Source of the DNA: Spirochaetota bacterium
GTDB lineage: Bacteria; Spirochaetota; Spirochaetia; SZUA-6
DNA: 11,912 nucleotides
Assembly (NCBI GenBank): GCA_003641675.1
Contig: QNBI01000019.1
Coordinates: 1 to 11,912 of the forward strand
Reading direction: 5' to 3'
In this document: positions 1 to 6,469 of the stretch, one piece after another
How the letters are laid out: each line of letters starts with the position of its first letter
Numbering within the stretch: the first letter of the stretch is position 1
Program-made: the position numbers and the translations under genes
Notes under the pieces: generated by a model
What the model was told of the DNA's origin: nothing
Databases searched by the model: none
The model's input: the letters and a program-made list of their open reading frames with translations, nothing else

Positions 1-56
1 ATTGGAGTTGATTACTTAGAATCTATATGGTAATTTCTGGACATCATAGGATGAAA

Positions 57-1058
57 ATGCACACGATAACTCTGCATATACGCTTCTTATTTTTGTTGGC
101 CATAATTTCCCCATTGCTTTACAGTTGCGGGAAAAACACCTCTTTTCTCAGTGTATTTCCCAGGAATGTAACGCTAATTACACAGGATTACTGGTGGGCA
201 GGAGAGGATGGAGAGCATAGAATAAAAACTAAGCTTCCTGCTACGATAGGCGGTGTAAAATACAGATATCATTATATTATTCTGGATGAAAAAGCAGACT
301 CTTTAAAAAAGGCAGAAAGTCAGCTGAATAGAAGGAAGAATGATATTATAATAGTTGATCCGGTTTTAACCTTAAAAATGAAAAGCGATTTCTTTAAGGC
401 GGTAGGGAAAACTCATTTTTTTATTTTTTTTAATGAAATTCCAGGCAGTTTTTCAAGTACAAATCCTTATAATAAATCTGTTTATATAGCTTTTAACTCT
501 AAAAACATATACATAGAAGCAGGGAAAATATGTGCAGAATTAATAGAGGGCGGTTTCAGCTCTTTTTCCGGAGATCCTGCGTATACGGTAAACAAAGAAA
601 CAAAAATAGGTATTCTTTACTATCCACGCAGCAGGCGGGTTATGGAAAATCTGGACAGTTTTAAAAAAGGTTTTATAAATCATGGAAAGGGCATTGAAAA
701 TGAGTCTAAGCTCATCGAAGCAAAAATCAACAATCTAAATAATAGGCAAGCAGCACAGCATTCGTTACAGGACTTAAAGGAAAAAGGGGCAGGTCTCTTT
801 ATTCTTCTTACTTTGGATCTTACACCTTACTGTCTGGATATCCTTGAAAAAATAGGAGGAATAGCAGTTGTCGAAAATGCTGAAAATGCTGATATTTATA
901 AGGATGTCATTCTTTTCTCAATAGATAGAAAACCGGCTGAAGGAATAAAAGAGGCTTTAAAAGCATTTTTAAATGTAAAAAGAAAAAACAGTAGAGTAGA
1001 AGTCGGCTCTTCTATTACGTGGGGAAAATTTTTCAAGGGGGAAATTGATGTACGTTAA
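57..1058 (+). CDS. Putative lipoprotein, periplasmic-binding-protein-like, function unknown
   Basis: I do not recognise this as a named gene. The product starts with a short n-region, a hydrophobic stretch (FLFLLAIISPLL) and the sequence LLYSC, which reads as a lipobox. Tyr at -2 is unusual for enterobacteria but spirochaete lipoboxes are known to be relaxed. The mature part alternates beta-like strands (DIIIVDPVL, KIGILYY, GLFILLTLDL, VILFSID) with helices (AGKICAELI, FKKGF, EGIKEALKAFL), a rhythm reminiscent of type I periplasmic binding proteins such as the BMP/Med group. That assignment is inference only. Three in-frame ATGs (27, 51, 57) precede the hydrophobic core. I chose 57 because AGGA at 48-51 lies 5 bases upstream, giving 333 residues with the lipid-modified Cys at 24. 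An earlier start at 27 would give 343. The 3' end overlaps lipA by 11 bases, so the two are probably co-transcribed and translationally coupled. Confidence 0.7.
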   Translation: MHTITLHIRFLFLLAIISPLLYSCGKNTSFLSVFPRNVTLITQDYWWAGEDGEHRIKTKLPATIGGVKYRYHYIILDEKADSLKKAESQLNRRKNDIIIVDPVLTLKMKSDFFKAVGKTHFFIFFNEIPGSFSSTNPYNKSVYIAFNSKNIYIEAGKICAELIEGGFSSFSGDPAYTVNKETKIGILYYPRSRRVMENLDSFKKGFINHGKGIENESKLIEAKINNLNNRQAAQHSLQDLKEKGAGLFILLTLDLTPYCLDILEKIGGIAVVENAENADIYKDVILFSIDRKPAEGIKEALKAFLNVKRKNSRVEVGSSITWGKFFKGEIDVR

Positions 1059-1908
1059 AAGGCCGGAATGGCTTAAAAAGAAAAAGATACTATCTCCGGA
1101 CGTATTAAAGACAAAGAAAAAAATTAAAAATCTCGGACTTTATACGGTATGTGAATCTGCCTCATGTCCTAATATTTCGGAATGCTTTATGCGGGGGACT
1201 GCAAGTTTTTTAATTTTGGGTAATCACTGCACGCGAAACTGTGCGTTCTGTGATGTAAAACACGGGACACCGATGGAAATTGATTACGATGAGGGAAAGA
1301 AAATAGCATCGTATATGAAAGAATTTAATTTAAAGTATGCAGTAATTACATCTGTAACGCGGGATGATCTTCCCGATGGTGGTGCATCCCATTTTGTGCG
1401 TGTTGTAAAGGATATAAAGTTATTACTGCCCTCTGTGAAGGTGGAACTGCTTGTTCCTGATTTCAAGGGAGATCGCGATGCTGTAGGTACGGTAATGGAC
1501 ATGGATATCTGCGTTTTCTCGCACAATCTGGAGACAGTTTCAAGACTCTATTCGGAAGTTCGTAAAGGTGCAGATTATAAAAGGTCTTTAAATGTGCTTA
1601 AATATGCAAAAAAAATAGCAGGAAATGGTATTTTTGTTAAATCCGGAATTATGGTTGGCCTCGGGGAAACATCAGAAGAGTTATACTCCACGTTTTCCGA
1701 TTTAGCAGACGCAGGGGTTGATATTCTTACAATCGGACAGTATCTGCGCCCCTCGAAAGAAAATATTCCTGTTTCGAGATACATTAAGCCTGTGGAATTT
1801 GAAATCTTCAAAGAGAAGGCTGAGAATGCAGGCATTCCTGTTGTAGTTGCAGGACCGTATATAAGGAGCTCATATCTTGCGGAAGAAGCATATTTAAAAT
1901 GTCTATGA
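1048..1908 (+). CDS. lipA: Lipoyl synthase LipA
   Basis: LipA is a radical SAM enzyme that inserts two sulfur atoms into octanoyl chains bound to lipoyl domains (pyruvate dehydrogenase E2, glycine cleavage H protein). Both cluster motifs are present. CESASCPNISEC near residues 31-42 is the CX4CX5C ligand set of the auxiliary [4Fe-4S] cluster that is sacrificed as sulfur donor. CTRNCAFC near 57-64 is the CX3CX2C radical SAM motif. The C-terminal RSSY motif, whose Ser is the fourth ligand of the auxiliary cluster, is also there (GPYIRSSYLAEE). At 286 residues it is at the compact end for the family. The ATG at 1048 is preferred over an adjacent in-frame TTG at 1045 because an AGGGGG Shine-Dalgarno-like run (1036-1041) lies 6 bases before it. 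The start lies inside the preceding lipoprotein gene. No lipB, lplA or lipoylated target is in the window, so where the octanoyl substrate comes from is not visible. Confidence 0.96.
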   Translation: MYVKRPEWLKKKKILSPDVLKTKKKIKNLGLYTVCESASCPNISECFMRGTASFLILGNHCTRNCAFCDVKHGTPMEIDYDEGKKIASYMKEFNLKYAVITSVTRDDLPDGGASHFVRVVKDIKLLLPSVKVELLVPDFKGDRDAVGTVMDMDICVFSHNLETVSRLYSEVRKGADYKRSLNVLKYAKKIAGNGIFVKSGIMVGLGETSEELYSTFSDLADAGVDILTIGQYLRPSKENIPVSRYIKPVEFEIFKEKAENAGIPVVVAGPYIRSSYLAEEAYLKCL

Positions 1909-1940
1909 TGTATATAAATAATTACTTTTAGGAAAAATGT

Positions 1941-1969
1941 TTGACAAACTCTTGAGTAAGAAATATAAT
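1941..1969 (+). promoter_or_regulatory. Consensus sigma70-type promoter for the flaA pair
   Basis: TTGACA at 1941-1946 and TATAAT at 1964-1969 match both consensus hexamers at all twelve positions and are separated by exactly 17 bases. Transcription should begin near 1976, leaving a leader of about 25 bases ending in AAGGAG (1989-1994) before the flaA start. The site sits in the 92-base gap after lipA, where I see no terminator for the upstream unit. A perfect housekeeping promoter is consistent with an abundant structural protein, and published work on spirochaete flaA genes describes sigma70-type rather than sigma28-type transcription. Confidence 0.85.
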
Positions 1970-2000
1970 TTTTAGTGATCTAAGAAAAAAGGAGAATATG

Positions 2001-2738
2001 ATGAGGCTAAAGATTACACCTTTTACGTGCTTTATCGTAGCATTTTTATTACTATTCTCTATTCAGGCTTTTTCTGATGAAATAACCACAAATTACGCCT
2101 CAAAGGTAATAGAGAGTTTTGATAACCCGGATGCTCAGCAATGGATTGTTACTGGAAGTAAATTCAGTACGGAAGGTTATCCTAAAAAGGCCTATGCAGA
2201 CGCATGGCCCGAGGCGGTTTTCGGAAAGAACAAGGAAAAAAAAGACTTAAAGGTGCTTGGTATAGAGGGCAGATTTGACAGGAAAGCCTATAACTACATT
2301 GAAATTATCCCTGCAGCAAAGAACGATAAAGGCGAACTTGTGCCTAAACCAATAGACCTGCCCGGCAGGGTAAAGGCAATTGACCTCTGGGCGTGGGGTT
2401 CCAACTATGACTATTCTTTAGAAGTTCACTTGAGGGATTATCAGGGTATTGAGCATACGCTTCAGCTGGGTTCGTTAAGATATGAAGGATGGAAAGATCT
2501 ATATACAACTGTGCCTTCTTCTATTCCGCAGTCGAGAAGGTATCTCCCCAAAAGGAGAAATCTTCAGCTAACAGAACTTGTTCTATGGACACGTCCGGAA
2601 GAGAAAGTGGATGGATTTTATGTCTATCTGGATCAGCTAAAGGTTCTTACAGATCTGTTCGAATCCCGTTTCGACGGTGATAACCTTATAGAACCGGATG
2701 TTCTTAATAAAATCTGGAAGTCTGGGTCGGCTAAATAG
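2001..2738 (+). CDS. flaA: Flagellar filament outer layer protein FlaA (first paralogue)
   Basis: FlaA proteins are exported to the periplasm and form the sheath layer around or along the FlaB core of spirochaete periplasmic flagella. The product has a clear signal peptide, with a basic start, a hydrophobic core around 10-22 and a likely cleavage after AFS just before DEITTNY. The mature part carries the family's features: an early FDNPDAQQWIV segment, the central pattern of aromatic and small residues WAWGSNYDYSLEVHLRDYQG (about 130-149), then a GWKDLYTTVP segment and a late YVYLDQLKVLTDLF strand. The length (245 residues) is normal for FlaA. Two ATGs stand in tandem at 1998 and 2001. The second is preferred because AAGGAG (1989-1994) lies 6 bases from it and only 3 from the first. 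It is the first gene behind the consensus promoter, and the second flaA follows after 12 bases. Confidence 0.92.
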   Translation: MRLKITPFTCFIVAFLLLFSIQAFSDEITTNYASKVIESFDNPDAQQWIVTGSKFSTEGYPKKAYADAWPEAVFGKNKEKKDLKVLGIEGRFDRKAYNYIEIIPAAKNDKGELVPKPIDLPGRVKAIDLWAWGSNYDYSLEVHLRDYQGIEHTLQLGSLRYEGWKDLYTTVPSSIPQSRRYLPKRRNLQLTELVLWTRPEEKVDGFYVYLDQLKVLTDLFESRFDGDNLIEPDVLNKIWKSGSAK

Positions 2739-2743
2739 GAGGG
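2737..2743 (+). promoter_or_regulatory. Ribosome binding site of the second flaA
   Basis: AGGAGGG begins inside the stop codon of the first flaA and lies 7 bases before the ATG at 2751. It is a near-perfect Shine-Dalgarno sequence, stronger than most others in the window, consistent with high expression of the second sheath protein from the shared transcript. Confidence 0.85.
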
Positions 2744-2750
2744 CTTAAGC

Positions 2751-3470
2751 ATGAAAAAAATAATTATTGCAGTATTTTTGGTCTCTGTTATAGGATTTGC
2801 GGGTTTTGCGCAGGCAACCAGTAACTACGCGGGAACCGGAATTGACGCTGCAAAAATAGGTATTGATTCTGCGCAGCAGATGCTGAAGGAGATTTCTGTA
2901 AGTAAATTCGAAGATGCCGGTTTCTGGATTGCCGCTATGCCTTCGGATCAGGGAATTGTTGCTGTCAGAAGGCTGCCCGGGGCTCCGGCAGGCAGAAAAC
3001 CGATAAAGGACGAGGAGGTTGTGGGTATAAAAGAGGCGGATAAGTATGTTCTTGGTGTTCGTGTTAACTTTTATAAACGGGGTTTTAACAGCATAACTGT
3101 ATCTCCGGTACGTCCTCTTCCCATAGAAGGCATAACGAAAACCATTTCTGTATGGGTTGTAGGAAGAAACTACAATCATACTTTAAAAATGATGATCGAA
3201 GATTTTATGGGGCGCAAACAGGAACTTACCGTTGGCAAGTTGAACTTTATGGGATGGAAAAGACTTACAGTTGCAGTTCCTCCCAGCGTAATACAGACAG
3301 AATACCATTATACTAACCAGATGGGGATTAAATTTCTCGGATTTAAAATAGATTTTGACCCTATGGAAAGTTATGGTTCTTACTATATTTATTTTGATGA
3401 TCTGAGAGCTGTAACGGATCTTTTTCCGGAAGTTCAGCGGGATAGTGACGATATGTCCGACGGCTGGTAA
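2751..3470 (+). CDS. flaA: Flagellar filament outer layer protein FlaA (second paralogue)
   Basis: This is a second FlaA-family sheath protein, 239 residues. The signal peptide is short and basic (MKKIIIAVFLVSVIGFAGFA) with probable cleavage before QATSNYAG. The FlaA core is recognisable by alignment with the upstream gene: ISVWVVGRNYNHTLKMMIED matches the WAWGSNYDYSLEVHLRD region, LNFMGWKRLTVAVPPSV matches RYEGWKDLYTTVPSSI, and YYIYFDDLRAVTDLF matches YVYLDQLKVLTDLF. Between these anchors the two proteins differ widely, so this is an old duplication with divergence rather than a recent copy. The C-terminus is short and acidic (DSDDMSDGW). Adjacent flaA1/flaA2 pairs are known in Leptospira, and treponemes also carry several FlaA proteins. 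Which Leptospira paralogue each corresponds to is not settled by eye. A strong terminator closes the unit about 30 bases downstream. Confidence 0.9.
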   Translation: MKKIIIAVFLVSVIGFAGFAQATSNYAGTGIDAAKIGIDSAQQMLKEISVSKFEDAGFWIAAMPSDQGIVAVRRLPGAPAGRKPIKDEEVVGIKEADKYVLGVRVNFYKRGFNSITVSPVRPLPIEGITKTISVWVVGRNYNHTLKMMIEDFMGRKQELTVGKLNFMGWKRLTVAVPPSVIQTEYHYTNQMGIKFLGFKIDFDPMESYGSYYIYFDDLRAVTDLFPEVQRDSDDMSDGW

Positions 3471-3501
3471 TAGTATAAATTATAGCATATAGGCAATTAC
3501 T

Positions 3502-3531
3502 AAAAGGCTCCCGTTACGGGGAGCTTTTTTT
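3502..3531 (+). terminator. Rho-independent terminator after the flaA pair
   Basis: GCTCCC (3507-3512) pairs with GGGAGC (3519-3524) around a 6-base GTTACG loop. The stem is extended by A/T pairs between the preceding A run and the T run (3525-3531). A stable GC-rich stem followed directly by seven T residues is the classical intrinsic terminator form. It isolates the flaA unit from the operon that begins at 3640. Confidence 0.9.
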
Positions 3532-3604
3532 ATCTGAGCTTTAAAAATGTGTCTGTTTATGATTCTTTTCTTTATCAGAATATATTTTTGTATATATTTA
3601 AGTA

Positions 3605-3633
3605 TTGAACCGATGAATAGAGAATGGTACACT
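3605..3633 (+). promoter_or_regulatory. Possible promoter for the hypothetical-bactofilin-kinase operon
   Basis: TTGAAC (3605-3610) and TACACT (3628-3633) each match four of six consensus bases and are spaced 17 bases apart. Some promoter is expected here because the preceding terminator ends at 3531. If this one is used, transcription would start at about 3640, almost exactly at the ATG of the next gene, giving a leaderless message. An AT-rich tract at 3580-3600 containing TATATT could be an alternative -10 region with a longer leader, so the choice is uncertain. Confidence 0.35.
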
Positions 3634-3639
3634 TAAGTT

Positions 3640-4389
3640 ATGGATCCAGAAGAAGAAGTAAAAAGAATTAATAAAGTTATTAGAGAATATGAAGCAATAT
3701 TAAAAACATCTATTGATGTTGACCAGAGAGACAGGGTTTCAAAAGAATTTAAGGAGCTTAAGAGCTACAGGGATAAAATATTAGCAGTTAACATTATTTC
3801 TGACACAGAAGAGCCATCTGTTGAATATGATGAAATATTGGATTTCCCATTCTTAAAAATGCTGATGTTAAAGAATGAAGAAAAGATACTTGCAGATAAA
3901 GAGGCAAACGCAATGTATCTTTATCTGATCTTTTTCGAAAATGAATTCTTACCCTTTTTAAGCGAGACCAAATTAAAGCTTGATTTTAAATACTCCATGG
4001 AGAGGGATGGCTTCTATCACCGTTTTCAGGATTTGTTAAGGCGTATGCAGGACTTCATAGGTGAAGCCCAGAGGGTAGAGGAAGAGACTTTTCGTCCGGA
4101 TGTCGTTGAAGAAATGAAAAAGAGAAATTTTAAAATGAAAAGAAGCTTATCTATAGAAATGGATAAGTTTTTTAAAAGCATTCTGAATTTTGCAGAGGAT
4201 TTGCTCGAGGACATAAAAGAAGACTCTCTAAAGTGTCTAAACGGCGAAGAGACAATAACTTTTGATGCAATAGAGGGAAAAAGATACCTTGAAGGTTCTA
4301 TAGTGTCGGATGCGCTGGAAAATCTAAGTGTATTATCCGATGAAATTATTAAATATCTAAATGTTCCTAATATCGAAATTAAGGAGTAG
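3640..4389 (+). CDS. Conserved-looking hypothetical helical cytoplasmic protein
   Basis: I do not recognise this protein. It has 249 residues and no signal peptide or membrane segment, and it is rich in Glu, Lys and Asp throughout. Residues 1-50 (EEEVKRINKVIREYEAI, DRVSKEFKELKSYRDKIL) have the heptad-like spacing of an amphipathic helix or short coiled coil. Residues 75-145 and 155-200 also look almost wholly helical (FKMKRSLSIEMDKFFKSILNFAEDLLEDIKED). It opens the operon and ends 5 bases before the bactofilin start, with the bactofilin's ribosome binding site lying in its last codons, so co-expression and perhaps physical partnership with the bactofilin are reasonable guesses. No Shine-Dalgarno sequence precedes the ATG at 3640. 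The nearest in-frame alternative ATGs lie well inside the helical region, so the start is kept. Confidence 0.75.
   Translation: MDPEEEVKRINKVIREYEAILKTSIDVDQRDRVSKEFKELKSYRDKILAVNIISDTEEPSVEYDEILDFPFLKMLMLKNEEKILADKEANAMYLYLIFFENEFLPFLSETKLKLDFKYSMERDGFYHRFQDLLRRMQDFIGEAQRVEEETFRPDVVEEMKKRNFKMKRSLSIEMDKFFKSILNFAEDLLEDIKEDSLKCLNGEETITFDAIEGKRYLEGSIVSDALENLSVLSDEIIKYLNVPNIEIKE
4381..4386 (+). promoter_or_regulatory. Ribosome binding site that fixes the TTG start of the bactofilin
   Basis: AAGGAG is formed by the last two sense codons of the upstream gene, just before its TAG stop. It lies 8 bases before TTG 4395 but 20 bases before the in-frame ATG at 4407, so it favours the TTG start and suggests translational coupling. 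Confidence 0.65.
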
Positions 4390-4394
4390 ATGAT

Positions 4395-4781
4395 TTGCAG
4401 ATAGAGATGGAGGCAAATTCTACTATTGGAGAAAACTCTTTTTTTGAAGGGAAGTTTGCAGTGAAGGGAAGCTTACGAATCGATGGTAAATTCGAAGGCC
4501 AGGCGTTGCTTGTGGACCAGTTGCAGGTTGGTGCAAGTGCTAAGGTTAAAACAAATATACATGCAACAAGTATTGTTGTAGAAGGCATTATTATTGGTAA
4601 CATTACCGCGTCGAAACGGATTCTTTTACTGTCCAGTGCACGCGTTCTGGGCGACATAAAAACACCGGAGCTTATTATACAGGATGGAGTTGTCCTTGAG
4701 GGAAAATGCACCATTAGTCATGTTGAAATTGAGAATACAAAAACATATATAGAAAATCTCTACAATAAGGATACCCCTTAA
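4395..4781 (+). CDS. Bactofilin (polymer-forming cytoskeletal protein)
   Basis: Bactofilins are small proteins that polymerise without nucleotide into filaments built from a right-handed beta-helix, and they shape cells or anchor other proteins at the membrane. The 128-residue product shows the family's repeating short strands with glycine turns: TIGENSFFEG, GSLRIDGKFEG, VGASAKVKTNIHATSIVVEG, IIGNITAS, SARVLGDIKTPELIIQDG, VVLEGKCTI (core about 10-108). Short non-helical tails on each side are typical. The start is TTG at 4395, chosen for AAGGAG 8 bases upstream. An ATG at 4407 would remove four residues. The gene stops at 4781 and the next gene begins at 4782 without a gap. In spirochaetes, work on a Leptospira bactofilin links the family to helical cell shape. 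The role here is inferred, not shown. Confidence 0.9.
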   Translation: MQIEMEANSTIGENSFFEGKFAVKGSLRIDGKFEGQALLVDQLQVGASAKVKTNIHATSIVVEGIIIGNITASKRILLLSSARVLGDIKTPELIIQDGVVLEGKCTISHVEIENTKTYIENLYNKDTP

Positions 4782-5951
4782 GTGCATAGCTATTTCAAGT
4801 TTCTTAAGAATGTGTATTTTTTTAAGGAGCTTTCCGATGACGAAATAGAGATTATTCGAAATGTCTGCCATGAAAAAGAGTATAACGCAAAAGATATAAT
4901 TTTTAGGGAAGGGGCACTGGCAGATAAATTCTATATTATCCTTAACGGCGCTGTGGAAGTATGGAAAGATTACGATAAGGAGTATAGGGACCTTTTAGCA
5001 GTTCATAAAAAGGGGAAATTATTCGGGGAAATGTCTCTGATAGATGAACTGCCGCGCAGCGCAACTTTAGTAGCGAGGACTGCAGTTAAACTCCTGTATA
5101 TTAACAGAGACGATTTCCATAGGATAATTACGGAAAACAGCTCAATAGCGCTTTCTGTAATGCGTTCCGTTTCCTTAATGGTACGCATGAGCAACAAAAC
5201 ATTTGTTGAAGGTTTAAGGCAGAGAAACGAAGAACTCGAAAGAGCCTATAAAGAACTAAAAGCCGCGCAGGAAGAGCTTCTAAAAGCGGAACGCCTATCT
5301 GCTCTCGGTAAATTTGCTTCCCTTATCCTGCATGATATAAGAAATCCCCTTTCTATACTCCGTGGCTACGCAGAAATGATTGTACTGCGTAATGAGGATA
5401 GAGAAAAAGTTATAAAAAATGCAGAGAATATTATTCGGGAAGCCGACAGGCTTAACGGAATGGTAAATGAGCTACTGGATTTTTCACGTGGAGATATACG
5501 TCTTAATATATCTATTGTGGATCTTGAACAGTTTGTAAGAAGTGTTATGGACTCTATAAAGGATAAGTTTATTTCTTGCGGAATTAAATTAAGAACCAGA
5601 ATAGAGTACAGGGGGCCTGTTCTTTTAGACAGGGAAAGACTCTTCAGAGTATTTATAAATTTAGCGGATAATGCCCGTAAAGCTATGCCCGCAGGGGGAG
5701 ATTTTTCTATAATTGTTCAGAAAAAAAATAGTATTCTTTCTTTTAAAATTTCTGATACAGGGATAGGGATACCGGACGATTTAAGGGAAAAAATATTTGA
5801 ACCGTTTTTTTCACTCTCAAAAGAAGGTGGAACAGGTCTGGGAATGGCAATTGTAAAAAGTATTGTAGAAGCTCATGATGGTCATATACATGTAGGTAGT
5901 GCAAAAGGGCAGGGGACGACATTTCATATTGAAATCCCGATAATTTCGTAA
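4782..5951 (+). CDS. Soluble sensor histidine kinase with N-terminal cyclic-nucleotide-binding domain
   Basis: The 389-residue protein has no membrane segment and should be cytoplasmic. Residues about 8-120 form a cNMP-binding (CRP/PKA-like) fold. The phosphate-binding cassette FGEMSLIDELPRSATLVA (81-98) keeps the Glu (83) and Arg (92) that contact the ligand in true binders, so real ligand binding is plausible. A helical linker with coiled-coil character (about 139-172) leads to a HisKA domain with phospho-acceptor His184 in LHDIRNPL. The HATPase_c domain has the N box (NLADNARKAM, 293-302), G1 box (DTGIGIP, 325-331), F box (FEPFF, 339-343) and G2 box (GGTGLGMAIV, 349-358). All catalytic boxes are intact. 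No response regulator lies in the window, so its partner is unknown. The GTG start abuts the bactofilin TAA stop, and AAGGA (4767-4771) lies 10 bases upstream within that gene. The ligand could be cAMP, cGMP or another nucleotide. Confidence 0.93.
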   Translation: MHSYFKFLKNVYFFKELSDDEIEIIRNVCHEKEYNAKDIIFREGALADKFYIILNGAVEVWKDYDKEYRDLLAVHKKGKLFGEMSLIDELPRSATLVARTAVKLLYINRDDFHRIITENSSIALSVMRSVSLMVRMSNKTFVEGLRQRNEELERAYKELKAAQEELLKAERLSALGKFASLILHDIRNPLSILRGYAEMIVLRNEDREKVIKNAENIIREADRLNGMVNELLDFSRGDIRLNISIVDLEQFVRSVMDSIKDKFISCGIKLRTRIEYRGPVLLDRERLFRVFINLADNARKAMPAGGDFSIIVQKKNSILSFKISDTGIGIPDDLREKIFEPFFSLSKEGGTGLGMAIVKSIVEAHDGHIHVGSAKGQGTTFHIEIPIIS

Positions 5952-5955
5952 AATT

Positions 5956-5960
5956 AAGGA
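5956..5960 (+). promoter_or_regulatory. Ribosome binding site for the TTG start of rnhA
   Basis: AAGGA lies in the 16-base gap after the kinase gene and 7 bases before TTG 5968. This supports the TTG, since no ATG lies in frame before the first catalytic Asp of RNase HI. Confidence 0.6.
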
Positions 5961-5967
5961 TAATTAT

Positions 5968-6420
5968 TTGAGCACCATAGAAATATTTACAGACGGAGGC
6001 TGTTCCGGTAATCCGGGACCAGGGGCATGGGCATATTTTATAGTTGCAGACGGCAGCGAAATATCCGGAAGCGGCAGTGTTAATATTTCCACTAATAACA
6101 GGATGGAGCTTACGGCAGTTATAGAGGCGCTGAATAAGCTCGAGGATCTTAACGTAGGAAAGGAAACCAGTATAACTGTAAACACAGATTCTCAGTATGT
6201 TAAGAAAGGCATAACGGAATGGATTCCTGTGTGGGCTAAGAATAGCTGGCTTAATTCAAAGAAAAAACCTGTGAAGAATAAGGATCTCTGGCTGTTGTTG
6301 AGAGAAAGAGCAGGAAAATTGAATATAAAATGGAATTGGGTACCAGGACATGCTGGGGTAGATTATAACGAGCGGTGCGATAAACTTGTTCGGTTGGAAA
6401 TAAAAAAACTTAAAAACTAA
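5968..6420 (+). CDS. rnhA: Ribonuclease HI
   Basis: RNase HI cuts the RNA strand of RNA-DNA hybrids, removing R-loops and helping clear primers. The 150-residue protein matches the family length and has the full active site: Asp9 in FTDGGCSGNPGPGAW, Glu47 in NNRMELTAVIEAL, Asp74 in NTDSQYV, His128 in VPGHAGV and Asp138 in YNERCDKL. These align with Asp10, Glu48, Asp70, His124 and Asp134 of the E. coli enzyme. The basic WIPVWAKNSWLNSKKKPVKN region (85-104) corresponds to the substrate-handle 'basic protrusion' of the E. coli type. Translation begins at TTG, and the gene follows the kinase gene by 16 bases, so it probably shares its transcript. Confidence 0.96.
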   Translation: MSTIEIFTDGGCSGNPGPGAWAYFIVADGSEISGSGSVNISTNNRMELTAVIEALNKLEDLNVGKETSITVNTDSQYVKKGITEWIPVWAKNSWLNSKKKPVKNKDLWLLLRERAGKLNIKWNWVPGHAGVDYNERCDKLVRLEIKKLKN

Positions 6421-6459
6421 AGGCAGAATCTAAAAAATCGTCTTATCTCTATTTATGAG

Positions 6460-6465
6460 AGGAGG
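6460..6465 (+). promoter_or_regulatory. Ribosome binding site for the GTG start of comM
   Basis: AGGAGG ends 4 bases before GTG 6470. The ATG at 6466 directly behind it is in another frame. The product from GTG begins MLASVISYSPVGVEG, matching the usual N-terminus of the YifB/ComM family, so GTG is the likely start despite the short spacing. Confidence 0.65.
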
Positions 6466-6469
6466 ATGA

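Noticed and set aside
1..56. Possible tail of an upstream gene (open codons ending in TAG at 17-19)
   Set aside because: Only five codons are visible, with no way to tell coding from chance.
873..890. Direct repeat of GAAAATGCT, two copies
   Set aside because: Only two 9-base units within a coding region (ENAENA); no further copies or array structure.
2745..3179. Long open frame on the minus strand opposite the second flaA gene
   Set aside because: It lies wholly antisense to a well-supported FlaA coding region, its translation is rich in Arg, Tyr and Asn without any family motif, and it has no ribosome site.
6447..6461. Small hairpin CTCT/AGAG that might mask the comM ribosome site
   Set aside because: Only four base pairs around a 7-base loop, too weak to claim a regulatory structure.
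6466..6468. ATG directly behind the AGGAGG upstream of comM
   Set aside because: It has no spacing from the ribosome site and is out of frame with the YifB/ComM protein; GTG 6470 gives the proper N-terminus.
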